Origin: Ashinkailepas kermadecensis
Lineage: Eukaryota > Arthropoda > Thecostraca > Neolepadidae
Length of the DNA stretch: 64,000 bases
NCBI GenBank assembly: GCA_034440615.1
Contig: JAOTOM010005138.1
Coordinates: forward strand, 792,001-856,000
Direction: 5' to 3'
Shown here piece by piece: positions 35,976 to 47,947 of this stretch. Within the stretch, counting starts at the first letter, position 1; each line of letters begins with the position of its first letter. Under the pieces are notes generated by a model, which searched no databases, was not told the DNA's origin, and worked only from the letters and a program-made list of their open reading frames with translations. The translations under genes and the position numbers were made by a program.

Positions 35976-37916
35976 ATCGCCGGCGTCATGATCGTATCGG
36001 GTGAGGCGCCGCTGCCCGTAGCGGCACGTCTGGGCCGCGTGCCCCTGCCGGCCGTCGCCGGGCTCGACGAGCACGACGCGCCCGCCGCGGCGCCGCCGTC
36101 GCCGCGGCGCGACCTGCGCACCGCCTGGAAGAAGCGGCACAACGAGCGCTACCGACGCGAGCAGCAGCAGCAGCAGGCGGCGGCTGCGCTCAGCCCGCGG
36201 CAGCGGCTGCGCGCCAGCCAGGAGGCGCCATGTCCGCGCTACCGCCGGCTCGAGGCGGACGCGCCGCCGCCGGAGCACATCTCGGAGACGGCCGGCGAGG
36301 TGCCGTACGACCTGTCGCGGCGGGCCGACCACCAGCACATGTCGCCCGCCGCCGACCCCGGCCTGGACGGCGCCGCCGACCAGCCGCTCGACCTCACCGT
36401 CCGCAAGCGGGCGCAGGACGAGAACATGAACGAGGTCGGCGGTGTGGAGGACGAGCCGCCGCGCGCGCCGCCGGCCGAGTGGCCGGCGGCGGTGCCGGCG
36501 CCGGCCCGGTCGCCGGCGAGACAGCCGGTCGGCTCGCCCGAGCCTGCCGCCGCCGGCTCGCCGGATCGGTCCGCCGAACGTGAGCCGCCAGGCGCCGAGC
36601 GTTCTCCGTCTCGGTTCGTGGGAGTGTCACCGGTGCAGAGCTCGGATCGGTCCCAGGAACGTCCGCCGCCAGCGTCGCCGACTGCCTCTCCATCACGATC
36701 GCCAATCTGTCCCTCGGCGTGGTCGCCGTCACGTCCTCCAGCACGTCCTCCGGCAGAGACGCTAGTACACTCTCCAGCCGAACCACTAGTACACACTCCG
36801 GTGAAGTCACCAGTACGTCCTCCGCTAGAATCGCCGATGGGGTCCGTGGTGGGACCGCCGGTGCTGATCACGAGCACCTCTGCCCCGATGCTACTGCACC
36901 AGGCCGGGTCACCCATCCAGGGCCCAACTCGATCACCGGTCAACCCGTCATCGCGGTCGCCGGCGCACCCTTTGGACAGGTCACCGACTGCGCCGGGCCT
37001 CCACCCGGCAATGGGCTCGCCGGCGCACCTGTTGGCCGGCCCGCCGCACTCGTACCCAGCGGTGCAGTCGATCCCGCTGCTGATGCGACCGCCGGCGTAT
37101 CGGGCCGACGCGCAGCCGCGGCCGCAGGCCGCCTTCCACACGGCGGCCGACGCCGGCTGGCTGGTCGCCCGCGGCGACCTGTCGCCGCCGGCCGGCCACG
37201 CGCAGGCGTACCTGCTGCAGGCGCGCCACGTGTCGCCGCCTCAGCCTGCTGGCGAGTTCGCGCGGCCGGTGGCGCTGCACGCTACGCAGCTGGAGCTGGC
37301 GCCGCTGCGCCTGGCGCCGCGACCCGAGACCGCCGTCGCCAGCCGGGAGAAGCCGCCCGGCACGTTCCAGATGATGCGCGCCCAGATCGAGCCCATCAAC
37401 GTGTCGCGCGCGCAGACGCAGAGCGCCGGCCGGCTCAAGGACAAGTACTGGTGCAAATTCTGCGGCAAGAACTTCCCGCGCTCGGCCAACCTGACGCGCC
37501 ACCTGCGCACGCACACCGGCGAGCAGCCCTACAAGTGCAAGTACTGTGAGCGCTCGTTCAGCATCTCGTCCAACCTGCAGCGCCACATCCGCAACATCCA
37601 CAACAAGGAGAAGCCGTTCCGCTGTCCGCTGTGCGACCGCTGCTTCGGCCAGCAGACCAACCTGGACCGGCACCTGCGCAAGCACGAGTCGGACGGGCCG
37701 ACCATCCTGGACGGCGAGACGCCGCGCCGGCCCTACTCGGTGCATCGCGGCTCGCCGGCCGCCTCGACGGGCGACAGTCGCACCGACTCCGACTCCGACT
37801 CGGACGAGATCGACGTCGAGACGCCCGACAGTCCCGACGAGCCGCCGCCGCTGCGCATCGACGAGTCGGCGGCCGTCGACGAGCCGGAGGCCGAGCGGGG
37901 CGAACGTCGCTCGTAG
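35976..37916 (+). CDS. ham: PRDM3/PRDM16-family (Hamlet/MECOM-like) zinc-finger regulator, 3'-terminal coding exon
   Basis: DNA-binding transcription regulator acting in the nucleus. The exon encodes about 646 residues, counted from the acceptor. Residues 110-114 read PYDLS and 137-141 read PLDLT, the latter matching the CtBP-binding motif of this family. A short Q run is followed by a long Pro/Ser/Ala-rich, probably disordered middle. Three C2H2 fingers at about residues 491-572 (37446-37690) carry the family signature: [13 protein letters not shown] in the first, [20 protein letters not shown] in the second, and [15 protein letters not shown] in the third. They are near-identical to the C-terminal finger set of MECOM/PRDM16 and insect Hamlet. 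An Asp/Ser/Glu-rich tail follows, then TAG at 37914. The PR domain and the N-terminal finger cluster are absent, so they must lie on upstream exons outside what I can recognise. The tail is shorter than in vertebrate proteins. Family assignment is firm. Orthology to Hamlet is inferred from the likely arthropod origin. Confidence 0.93.
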   Translation: MAGVMIVSGEAPLPVAARLGRVPLPAVAGLDEHDAPAAAPPSPRRDLRTAWKKRHNERYRREQQQQQAAAALSPRQRLRASQEAPCPRYRRLEADAPPPEHISETAGEVPYDLSRRADHQHMSPAADPGLDGAADQPLDLTVRKRAQDENMNEVGGVEDEPPRAPPAEWPAAVPAPARSPARQPVGSPEPAAAGSPDRSAEREPPGAERSPSRFVGVSPVQSSDRSQERPPPASPTASPSRSPICPSAWSPSRPPARPPAETLVHSPAEPLVHTPVKSPVRPPLESPMGSVVGPPVLITSTSAPMLLHQAGSPIQGPTRSPVNPSSRSPAHPLDRSPTAPGLHPAMGSPAHLLAGPPHSYPAVQSIPLLMRPPAYRADAQPRPQAAFHTAADAGWLVARGDLSPPAGHAQAYLLQARHVSPPQPAGEFARPVALHATQLELAPLRLAPRPETAVASREKPPGTFQMMRAQIEPINVSRAQTQSAGRLKDKYWCKFCGKNFPRSANLTRHLRTHTGEQPYKCKYCERSFSISSNLQRHIRNIHNKEKPFRCPLCDRCFGQQTNLDRHLRKHESDGPTILDGETPRRPYSVHRGSPAASTGDSRTDSDSDSDEIDVETPDSPDEPPPLRIDESAAVDEPEAERGERRS

Positions 37917-37995
37917 CCTCCGCTGCCGGGGCGCATCACACCACTTCCGTCACGAGGCTGCCAATTTGTGAAGTTACCTGACGTCACCGACCAGT

Positions 37996-38085
37996 GTGCC
38001 GCGGTGTCGTAGTCAGTGCGTTCCGGTGTCGTAGTCAGTGTGTTCCGGTGTCGTAGTCAGTGTGTTCCGGTGTCGTAGTCAGTGT
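37996..38085 (+). repeat. 22-bp repeat in the 3' UTR, about 4 copies
   Basis: Copies of GTGTCGTAGTCAGTGTGTTCCG, the first and last diverged, lie about 80 bp past the stop codon. Confidence 0.93.
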
Positions 38086-38520
38086 GATCGTGTAAACAGA
38101 TCGTCACGGTCGGGGGTGTGAGCTAGTATTTATCTACAGCGTATATCGAGGGTAGAGCGATTGATAGTGGGTGCAGAGCCGTAGTTACCTATCAAGCTGT
38201 ACGATTTCGAGTCGATACCATTGTCCATCGTGAAAAGGCCGTTGTGAGCTAGCAAAACATCGAATCTGACTGGATTTGGCTGCCAGTCGGACCTATTCGT
38301 CCGCGTCCATCTTCGCAAGTGAGTCGATCCATTGATACACTTTCAGATAAAGGCCCATTCACATTGTTCCAGCTCCGGACCGAAATATTACGAACGTGCA
38401 ATCGAAGACCTTAACAATAGCATGCGTATTTATACAATGGAAATGTCATAAGCGTATTTCCTATTTTTGCAGTCTAGACTAGTCATTGTTAAGAAACGTG
38501 TACCGTGAGAGAGCATTGGC

Positions 38521-38526
38521 AATAAA
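38521..38526 (+). terminator. Candidate poly(A) signal AATAAA
   Basis: AATAAA is followed 20-35 bases later by a GT/T-rich stretch (GTGTCTGTTTTCTG), the usual arrangement for cleavage and polyadenylation. It lies about 605 bp after the PRDM-family stop and is the first canonical hexamer I find downstream of it. Confidence 0.5.
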
Positions 38527-38624
38527 GCGTCGTGCGAAGAAACGCGTGTCTGTTTTCTGCCTCGTTAAGTCGGCGGGCAGCACCGGGAGTGGAACGGCAG
38601 CAGCGGTCGGTCTGCTGCGGTCGG

Positions 38625-39000
38625 TCTGCCGGTCCGACCGCCCGCGGCCACTGGAAGTGGAGCGGCGGCATCACACCTCCACTGCGCCGCCACTGTGTCG
38701 GTCCGGCCGCCCGCAGCCACTGGCAGTGGAGCGGCGGCATCACACCTCCACTGCGCCGCCACTGTGTCGGTCCGACCGCCCGCAGCCACTGGAAGTGGAG
38801 CGGCGGCATCACACCTCCACTGCGCCGCCACTGTGTCGGTCCGGCCGCCCGCAGCCGCCGGCAGTGGAGCGGCGGCATCACACCTCCACTGCGCCGCCAC
38901 TGTGTCGGTCCGACCGCCCGCAGCCACTGGAAGTGGAGCGGCGGCATCACACCTCCACTGCGCCGCCACTGTGTCGGTCCGGCCGCCAGCAGCCGCCGGC
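38625..39000. repeat. 69-bp minisatellite, about 5 copies
   Basis: Units contain GGTCCGACCGCCCGCAGCC, GTGGAGCGGCGGCATCACACC and TCCACTGCGCCGCCACTGTG. Two unit types alternate (GACC with GGAAG, GGCC with GGCAG), which suggests duplication of a two-unit block. Confidence 0.95.
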
Positions 39001-39985
39001 CGTTGTTGCCGCGCAGCTGCGCCGATTACGGCGCGCCGCCACTGTCGGCACCTCGTCACCTCGCGGCTGCACCGCCGCCCGCTCCGGCGCCGACCTTGGC
39101 GGCGCCGCACCGTGCCACGGAACATGGCATTACGCTATTGTGCGATGTTAGAGGCAGGTAATTATTGGCCATGTATCACTATATTTTACACGTGGGGCAC
39201 GTGGTCTAACAATCGGGTGATTCATGCCCAGTAATACACTCTTCACGTCGGGCCAGTGCCGCTTAATGGGCGCATTACGAAACCGGCCGGCAGGTAGCAA
39301 TCAATCAATGGCCCATGAACAACTGATGTCAGTATTAGACGACTCGGAAATGTGCCGACTAGGCACCTAATCAAGGCTGGTCCTCGTAATTAAAGCTCTC
39401 GCTGACCCAATCCGGTAAAACTTGCAATAGTCAAGTTATTAGATTGCCATGCAGTGATCCATGGCAGCACAAGACAGGTCACAGCAAATCCTCTGTCAGC
39501 CACACGCTCGGATGCGTGACAGTTACGCGATGTTCCTGTAGGTGGCGCTACGGAAGCCTCTCGACACGTCGTGCCTTTGCTAGATGTCAACAGCATCCAA
39601 CTCGCCGTTTTACCGTGCGCGACCACACACACAGTTTTAGTTGTCCCTTGTACCCGGCGAGAAGGTGTGCATAAAATTATTTATTGTCAATAGCATCTCC
39701 CGAATGATGCTTGGCAGAGCCCTCGTGGTGCTGTACGTCTTCCGCCAATGGCAAAGACCACCGGTTCAACCCTGTAACGACACGATCGGCACGGATTTCA
39801 GAATGGATCCCGGAATCAAATGTTTGGTTTGTGATTTTGGAGCTCGAAGTCCCCATCGCTTTCAATAATACACATAACGCTCCAAACTGAAGTACGCTGC
39901 TCAAATGTGGCACTCCAAAGTTATTGCCGACCTTTGGTGGTAATGAGGTGCCTGATACGTATGCACATTTTAAAATAAAGTTTTA
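39001..39985. other. No gene seen
   Basis: Unique sequence without recognised exons or RNA genes. Confidence 0.5.
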
Positions 39986-39987
39986 AA

Positions 39988-40310
39988 TGCCGCCCCGGTA
40001 GCTCAGTTGGCTAGAGCCCTGGCCTGCACTGGTCTCTCCTGTCCCGGCAACACAGGGTTCGAGTCGCTCCGCGCGCTCGCATTTAGCCCCCGGCAGGGAG
40101 GGTCAGTTGGCAGCTGGCCCGATAAGGCCGCGGATGAGCTATCGGGGTGGCCGTGTCGGTGCATTGACGACACGTTGAACTTTCGTTCAAAATTATGCCG
40201 TTGAACTGGAATTCATGGATCGGGTGGTGGGGCCAGGGTTCACGCAACAAGCTCTGCTTAGCAATAGGGCGGTTCATAAAGCCACCCCAGCAAGAACTCG
40301 GAATAAATTT
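39988..40310 (+). mobile_element. tRNA-derived SINE, a different family
   Basis: The head has a good A box (GGTAGCTCAGTTGGCTAGAGC) and B box (GGGTTCGAGTC), but the 3' acceptor strand does not pair, so it is not a functional tRNA. A body of about 230 bp differs from that of the 4.7-kb SINE. The element probably ends in the A/T-rich AATAAATTTATTTAATT. No clear target-site duplication was found, so the borders are approximate. Confidence 0.65.
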
Positions 40311-43300
40311 ATTTAATTGTTTAATGCAATTGTCGAATAATGACTGTAGGAGTTAGTTTTTCGAACGATCTTTCGGAACCAGTCCGAAAGCACGCCTCCA
40401 CAACGATCTCTCACGATTTGAGATATGTACACCTCTTGCTTTTACAGTCTGCACAGGGTACTCGGTGAGTTCATTATAAGATACTTCCATGAAGTGTGAA
40501 GCTTCAAATAAATTATCGTGAGGAGCCAGACATGCTTAATTTGACTAAATCAAAACGCACTGGAGAAACTGACCGAATTGGCACGGAGGACGACGTGTTT
40601 ACACATGTCATCACTGGCAGAGCTCAACCAAGCATTTTTTTTTTTTTTTTTTTGTCCGCCACCCAAGATCAGGTGACCAGGAGTGCCCCTCCTTACCCAA
40701 CGACTGCAGTACCTTACGTTAACACCATAAAATAAACAGTAGTCGCGGCACTCCCAGCTAAGAGATGGAAAACAAATAAACGAGCATAAGGCACCCAGTG
40801 TTAGAGCAATAAAACTAGCAATAAGATGCTGAAGTGTCTACCCAAGGAGGCATATGACTGGCCTATATCCATCCCAAAGAGAAGTTGAGGCCTAAACTAT
40901 AATGTTAGTAGCTGGTTTGTGACGAGATGGTAGTGGCACTCTAATTTGAATGCATTTGTTTACTTGGCTCTCCCACTCCTGTTGTTGTTGCTGGAGGCAC
41001 TCGCTACTAACTGGTGCGTTGATGGGGCTCCAAGTCCGTCCAAATAGACAGGAAGTCCCATCGATACTTTGATGATCTGAAATCCTACTATTAGTAGTAC
41101 CTTTCGGCATCCAGGATATTAGTGGGAGTGCAATGTAATAATATGCAAGTGTGGACCTGCGGCTGTCTGCGCAGTGTCTATTCGGCCAGGAGTGGCTTGG
41201 TTTAATATCTATGCACGTGTGTGATGTGTATATGCGAAGTTTCCATTATTCCTCGCAGTGCTGAAGGGAACGGACCAATCGCGCCCACACCAGGTTTTTC
41301 TGAGATAACACATGAACCGCTTAAGATATCGGTTTAAAACTTGGCATGCCTTCCGACAATTGATGAGCACACATTGTGGTGGACGATGGAGTTATTATCC
41401 ACTAAAATTACCGAGCTAAGGCGGGCCAAATTCCCGTCACGACCTCGTCCCATGGTGATCTTTCCATGAACATTGCAACGTTTTTCATGTACAAACCGGA
41501 TATGATACAGCAAAAAGCGAAAGATGAGTGTGTAAAAATGATTACAAATAAAAATACAAGAACGTGACTTCGCGTAGTCTAGGCCAAGGTCAAGTATAAG
41601 TCTAAGGTCTTTTTCTAAGTCTACATAAATGCATGGTAGTGTAGATCAATACACGCCAAAACCACCTTGCAGTCAATTCATCATATTACAAGTAATTATT
41701 TGACATAAAATTTTACATATTAGCTGAACAGAACGATAAATCCATGCACTTTAACTTACACTAAGTGGAATGCGTTCTACCAGTTTCGTTTTGTGTAGAT
41801 CGGACATTTTTTTAATAACCTGATCGCTGGTAGTTCGAAGAGCACGACACCTAGCTTAATCAAGGTGGTGTGCGAAAATTCGCCATCTACAGGATCCAAA
41901 TTTGGCTCGGCCGAGCATATCAAATCATTCTGTATTGATGTGTAATAATTTTGCAGAGCTTGGAAGCTCTCATTGCCGGATTTACGGCTAAGTTGGAATA
42001 CCTTCTTCTTCTTTTTTAATCTTTCGATTACCGCCATAAAATGTTTCCGTTCAGTGTGAATGGGGCGAGAGCACTCGAGTCTTCCTGAGGGGACGCTCTT
42101 CCTAACCGGAGGGAGTCACCATATTCCAAGGGTGCATATACCCATAGTGCCCCCTTGCCCATATGCTCCTGTACCGCCCATGGGTAGGCAAGGCATTCTG
42201 TTTCGTTGAGGGGGACTTGAACCCATGGTTGTTGACTTAGGCAGGTGGGTTTAAGGGCGGATACAGCCGGTCTGTTCAGGGCAGGGGGCATCTTCCGATA
42301 AGCCGTCAAATGTTTCCCGATACTGTATCCATGTTCTGGCCGATGTGCACAAAAAGGCTGAAATAGGCGCCTTTGGCTAAAAACCCCGTGGAGCAGTGGG
42401 GGAGGGGATGAACTCTAGGCTTCCCTGTTTGGCGCCACTTCTCCATCAGGGGGAGTCGGCGCATGCCCCTCAATGCCCCCCCTCGTGCAGTAAAGCCTTC
42501 GCAATAGAGCGTCACTTTCTGGCCCGTGAGGAGCCGTTTTCTGATCGAGGGAGGGGCAGAAACTCGCCCCCGATGCCCCTACTCTGAAGGCACCAGCAAG
42601 CCATGGTCCTGACAGCCTACCATCCATCTTTCTTACTTGGGAGTGGATGGGGAGACGCAATCCCATGATACTTCTAAAGAGGGAAACCCAGTGATAAAGG
42701 ATGGGCCATGTTTTGATGATTAGGCAACCGGGAGATAAAGACATCACTTTTGGAAAGGAGGGGGATTTTGGCATTGTATCTGATGCAAATTCCATGGGGT
42801 GATGTAGAATCACATCCTACTGTGTGGTGGGAGAAGGAAAAGTCCCAGAAATGGCCCCTATGGGTGTCGTGCCCACGCAGGTGTCAATTTGCATCTGAGA
42901 GGCTCAACAATGTTTTAATTACTTAACACGGCATCCGATAACCGGGCCTAATAAATCGTTTCGCCTCGTAGCCCTATCCAATGCTTCCCACAAATAATTT
43001 CCATGAACAGACACCCCTGCTCTTGGTATGCCACACCTTCCTCCTACGCCGCTGGATTCAGCTGTTCATGGCGAAAGACAAAGCGGTCTCAGTTCGGGCC
43101 ATTGCTTCTTAAGCGGGGATCACTTCTCCCTGGTCTTCCCCTTCTTTGGCTGCGCTGCTGGGTGAGGTGGTTGAATCACGGCCGAAGTACCACTAAGTTG
43201 TTAGAGGGTCGGTGTGGAAAATGGCAATGCATTGGCGTGTTATGTCGCGTTTACGTCGCCAGCCCCCATTCAATGTTTTCACATAATTGCTGCTTTGTCC

Positions 43301-44200
43301 TTCACAGCATTGGTGCAGCGATGCATACAAGTTGCGGGGGCCATGGTACCCGGAAGGCTCCAGAAGACTCGTGAAATTTTCAGTTCTAGCATCAACGCTA
43401 TGTTTTGCATGTAAAGAAGGGGCCGAACCTTGTTGTTGACCTAACGCGGGACCAACAGTGGTCCCAGGAGCAGATCCAGCATTTTTTCAAAGGGACTCAC
43501 TGCATTTGCTATGAGCGATAAAATCCACAAAATTATTCATCTGCAGTCGAACAGTTAAATTAAACTGTAGTCGTCTTCTAAAGCCGTGGAAACCAACAGT
43601 ACAAAATCGCCTGGAGGGAGCTTGAACTTGTTTAAACCGAAAATCGTGAAAAGGGCAGGCATGGACCGTACAATTAGCCAAAAGAAGTCCGCAAGAATCC
43701 CAAGAGATGCCAAAATCGGTTCAAAAAGGGCACAAGAATATGGGGTGGTTGGTCACACCTTTATACCCCCTTTGATCCGTCCCGCCCGACTCACTGGGCT
43801 CGCTGTTTTTGTTGTTGTTTTTTTGTTGTTGTTCTTAAGCTCTACCTGATGGACTAATGGACTCATGGAGTATTATATTCCAATCACAATTGTGAAGCCT
43901 TCCTTGACTGGGCCTAGAAACGTTTAATGGTCCTTGTAATGCATTTTTCTGAGGTCATTTCCGGTTAGCTTTCGCAGGCTACACTTACAAATCAAACATG
44001 CAACATTATCATGCTAATTAGGCAACATCACTAAAACGAATCCTGGCAGAATAAACTTGCGTAAAATGCTTCTTCAATTTAAAATCAGGTCGATAAGGTT
44101 CAATTGAAGGAACGAGCTAGAATTGGAGGACGAATATTCCAGGAAAGGATGAACATAACCTTTTCCTCCTCACCGGCCTATTTTAAATAAGTAAATCATG
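40311..44200. other. AT-rich intergenic DNA without a recognised gene
   Basis: Contains a T run of about 19 at 40625-40643. Between about 42050 and 42850 there are G- and C-run-rich segments with 60-130-residue frames but no known domain. Possibly an unclassified repeat, though one copy gives no proof. Confidence 0.45.
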
Positions 44201-44204
44201 TAGC

Positions 44205-44365
44205 AGCTGACATAGGCGTATGAAAAGGGATGACCAGGGGACATGTCCCTCCCACCAATATTCTACTGCCTTAACCATTAACCCATGGCATTGGCTGGAA
44301 AGACTTGGCATGATAATCGGCTTGACCCCCCCCCCATAGTTTAGCTGTTCCTACGCCTATGACAC
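44205..44365. mobile_element. Possible short inverted-repeat element
   Basis: CATAGGCGTA near 44211 and TACGCCTATG near 44351 form a 10-bp inverted repeat bracketing about 150 bp that contains a C run. A second C-run segment lies at 44460-44475. The resemblance to a miniature inverted-repeat element is only structural. Confidence 0.35.
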
Positions 44366-45480
44366 GTGACATTAGACAGGCAAATGTCACACTGTGGACA
44401 GCATATGGCAGTGAGGGACTCAGGGGTGTAGCTTTGTATGTTTTTGGATGGTCATTCGCCGCCCCCCCCCCCCATAACAATAGCCGGGCAAACAACTTTT
44501 AACGTGGGACACTTTGTGGTATGCCCATCCCCATAATCCATTTGTGCCAGCCCATTGCCTTCAGGTATCGTGCCCTCCCAATAATTTTCAGAAGCCTACA
44601 TCTATGGAGGGATTCGATTCGCTAGTTCATTTATTTTACTTTGACTTCTCATTTCAGGGTAGGTCTGTCTGGTGGTTCTAAGCACTCCTCTGACAAACAG
44701 AAAGCGTCACATGTGATACCTGTATGCAGGAACGATGAGACGTAAGCAAAGCTACAGTCTGCCGGGTCGTACACCGAGTGTGCGAAAAGCTTATCGCCAC
44801 CAACCTGGGACGCCATCACATGGCCCGCCATCGCAGGGAACTTCCGGTCGAGCAGTAGTCTCCTGCCGGCACAGGAACGGCATCCCAGACGTCTTCGGCG
44901 TAATGTTTTCCCGACATAACCCATCCCTCCGCATATCTAATTTATACACGTCTGCTAAAAGTAACGGCAGTAACTTCAAATCACTCGCAAAGTATCGACA
45001 AAATGAACAAACACTGACAGCGCTGAACGCCATTCACGAACAACTGACGCCCAAGGCCTAGTTATCTTGCCCAAGGCCGCGGTTCTCCTAGCCCAAGGCT
45101 ATCTAGAAGAACCGTGGCCCAAGGCCACATATCAGCTGCGGCCTGAGTTTTCAAACCGATCAACTAAAGTTGCACAATTGTCCGCCAGGTGGAAGATGAA
45201 GAGTTTGAGAAGATCGACGATGAAACGCATATGGCGACCATGCATATCACTTGCATTACGGCGACCTGTGCACTTGTGGCATTAATAAAGCACTTACTTA
45301 TTAACTACGCACGATCATAACATGGGAGTCATCGCGGCGCATCCCGGACAGGACAGGAGGACGATTCCCCCATCCAGAGACGGATGCAGAGGGAGAACAT
45401 TGGGCATGTCCCCTCATGGAAAACAGCGCACCGTGGCAGATGGCCGAGCGGTACATATTTTATCTAACCACCACCCCAAA
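44366..45480. other. No host gene seen
   Basis: Contains repeated GCCCAAGGC strings at 45050-45125 and an AATAAAGCAC string near 45283 that could be the 3' end of an unidentified transcript or element. Confidence 0.4.
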
Positions 45481-45483
45481 ATC

Positions 45484-46395
45484 GCAACTTTGTCCAGAGT
45501 ATGCCAAACAAAAATGTACAAACACAACATCGCCTACCAAATGGAACTTCCATATTCATTGCCGAACTACACGCCATTCTGATTGCCCTTCGTTATATTC
45601 GTAATCGTTCCCTTTGTCACCCCATGCGCAGCGTCGTTGTTTGTTCTGACTCAAAGTCTGTTCTTCAATCACTTTCTTCACTTTCTTTTTCGCACCATTG
45701 CCATATTTCCATCCATTACACACTCCAAACACTTTACATGATGGGCGTGAGGGTCCGTTTCCTGTGGGTGCCCAGCCATTGCGGCATCCCAGGAAACGAA
45801 AAAGCCGACAAATTAGCAAAAAAATCATTACAACTTCCAAACATTACAGAAATTCCCCCACATTTTGACGGCATTAAATCATCAATACAACAGAGAATTC
45901 GACATTTTTGGACACCAAACTGGACGCAAAACACAAACCATACACAATTACGAATCATCAAACCTACTGTTGAACCATGGGCATCATCTTTTCAAAAAAA
46001 CCGACACGAAGAAAAAGTCCTATCACGTTTATGCATCGGCCATACTTTTCTTACCCATCGATATATCTACACTTCACCTGGACCTTCATGCCCATCATGC
46101 AACATCCATCTTACAGTCACACATATACTCCTACACTGTCAACAATACCATGGCCCGCGAAGAACACTTACCGACTACTGCCGAACACACAACATTCCAT
46201 TTTCGTTACCCACGCTACTGGGAGATGAACACCCTTTTCTAATCAAATTACTTTTCATCTTTCTCCGACAAACCAACTTGTTCCAGGACTTATAAATTGA
46301 CTTTCATAGCCCTATAATTTTTCACTCTTTTTTTCCGCGGCACGAAATGGCCTCAGGAGGCCGAAGTGCCTATACCAATAAACCAAAAAGGAAAG
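45484..46395 (+). mobile_element. 5'-truncated LINE with RNase H domain
   Basis: The frame at 45501-46295 encodes the C-terminal end of a non-LTR retrotransposon polyprotein. RNase H motifs are visible in order: IFIAELHAILIALRYI (the catalytic Glu helix), VVVCSDSKSVLQSL (the DS motif) and RFLWVPSHCGIPGNEKADKLA (the histidine and final aspartate). After these comes a Cys/His segment CPSC...THILLHC typical of the ORF2 end. A short 3' UTR ends in AATAAACCAAAAAGG. No endonuclease or reverse-transcriptase part precedes it, so it is a 5'-truncated insertion, the usual outcome of target-primed integration. RNase H places it in the I/R1/Nimb-type group of LINEs. The open frame is intact, which suggests a fairly young copy. 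Confidence 0.88.
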
Positions 46396-46469
46396 AAGCG
46401 CTTATCTAGGCGGGAAATGCGCCCCGACAGAATCTCTCAAGTGCGTCCACCCACCCTACCCTCACCCAG

Positions 46470-46733
46470 TCAACAAATTATCCAACAGCAGAGAAATCGA
46501 AGTTTAATTCCCTTGGGATTAAAAGGTTGAAGTGGGCCTTTTGCACTGTGCTGTATGCAGTACCTCAAAACAGACTCGTGGTCATTTACCTCGACTGTTC
46601 GAAGGTAAACCCCAAAATAGTATGTTTTGTCTGAATCAGTGGATGTATCGACTATAACAGCAAGAGGACATTCACGTGCTGCAATGCAATTTAAAAGAGA
46701 CTGATGCATCAAGCCAGATATTAACTCTTGCAT
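46470..46733 (-). pseudogene. Possible hAT-like transposase fragment
   Basis: The minus frame reads ECPLAVIVDTSTDSDKTYYF then GVYLRTVEVNDHE. This resembles the first catalytic Asp block of hAT-derived transposases and their domesticated relatives (VDxSTD..K..xGVYLRYV). Only about 87 residues are open, with no BED finger or C-terminal dimerisation region. The similarity is short, so chance or another origin is possible. Confidence 0.35.
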
Positions 46734-46739
46734 TCTCGT

Positions 46740-47940
46740 CGCAGATCTCCATTCATGATGGTGGATTCCAAGATTAAGACCATTTAGCTCTTGCCAGTTA
46801 CCAGTCTCAAAACCGCGTAATACCTGTTAAGCGGTATGTTAATTTTACTTTTAAATGTATAGATCGGATCATTAGGACGGTTACCATGTGCCATCTTTCT
46901 TTTGTTAAACGCATATCTCGGTCGTGCTCTCTAGTACGATCGTCCTGCATATACAGCTCATTTCGTAAGTGTGTGTACAATAGATGACGGTTAAGCATTT
47001 GCTAATGCATTTTGCGACTTAGCACTTTTAATGGCTGAAAGTAAGCTATACAGTGAAATTATTGAAAATGAAAAGAGTTATTCGTGCGCATTACCATGCA
47101 CGCAAATTTCAAACCTTTACTTTCACCGATGTATTGAACTTCTAACCATCACAAACATGGTTCGGATTTCATTAGCATAGCTCACCTAAGAATCGTGACT
47201 TTCAGTGATTCTTCTCATGTTCAGACTTGCGCTTGAAATTCTTGCTTGACATTCTGAGCAGGAAAAGAAAGCTGAGCTTTGGCCGTGGCCTTATCTTCTG
47301 GCGTAACATCAGGTTACCAAATAATGCTTTTAGTTAAGTGACTGCACACTTATACAAGATTTTGCTATGTATCCCTAAAATCGAATGTGTGAGAATCCTC
47401 GTAAGATTGACACTCTTCAGAGCCATTCACCTGCTTTTGATTGCATACAGCCCGGCAATCCTTGGTCACCGGGAAGCTAATAAATGGACTTCAAAAGGTT
47501 TCCTCTTCAATTGTTATAAGAAAGACAAAGGTTTGGTGAAGTACCTATAACAAATCAGGAGTTACTCCGAAAATATCAGGGTCGGGATTATTTGCACCTC
47601 GACAGTTATGGGGTTAAACGCAATGCATGTGTTGGCGTTCTCCCCAGTGACCCAAGTGACACTTGGAACTCATCCATGGCTGGATATTTATGGTTCATAC
47701 TTGCTGACAAGACTGGTCAATCGTACATGAAGATAAGCATGGCATGACCAGACAAAGATCAAGAAGAAAACATGAAGGGAGAACAATTTTGATATTTTCT
47801 GATTTGATACAATGGGTTGATATAGTATTCAGCTTCAAAAGTAAGATCCTTCCCACCCCCCATCCTTTGCTATCTAATTCAATTCGATAACAACGTTCGA
47901 CATACTCAAACACAAATTTGACTTGTAGCAAAACAAGGGT
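46740..47940. other. Intergenic DNA downstream of the coiled-coil gene
   Basis: No exon recognised. This stretch should hold the 3' UTR of the leftward gene. A canonical AATAAA on the minus strand is not obvious in the first few hundred bases after the stop. Confidence 0.45.
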
Positions 47941-47947
47941 ATATTAA

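Larger units (their letters stand above)
37917..38540 (+). other. Probable 3' UTR of the PRDM-family gene
   Basis: Follows the TAG stop and runs to a canonical poly(A) signal. Contains the 22-bp repeat listed separately. No coding potential seen. Confidence 0.55.

Noticed and set aside
36239..37141. 300-residue minus frame opposite the zinc-finger exon
   Set aside because: Antisense shadow of the Pro/Ser-rich coding region.
39988..40065. Functional tRNA gene on the + strand
   Set aside because: Good A and B boxes, but no matching 3' acceptor strand and an over-long anticodon region. A SINE head is more likely.
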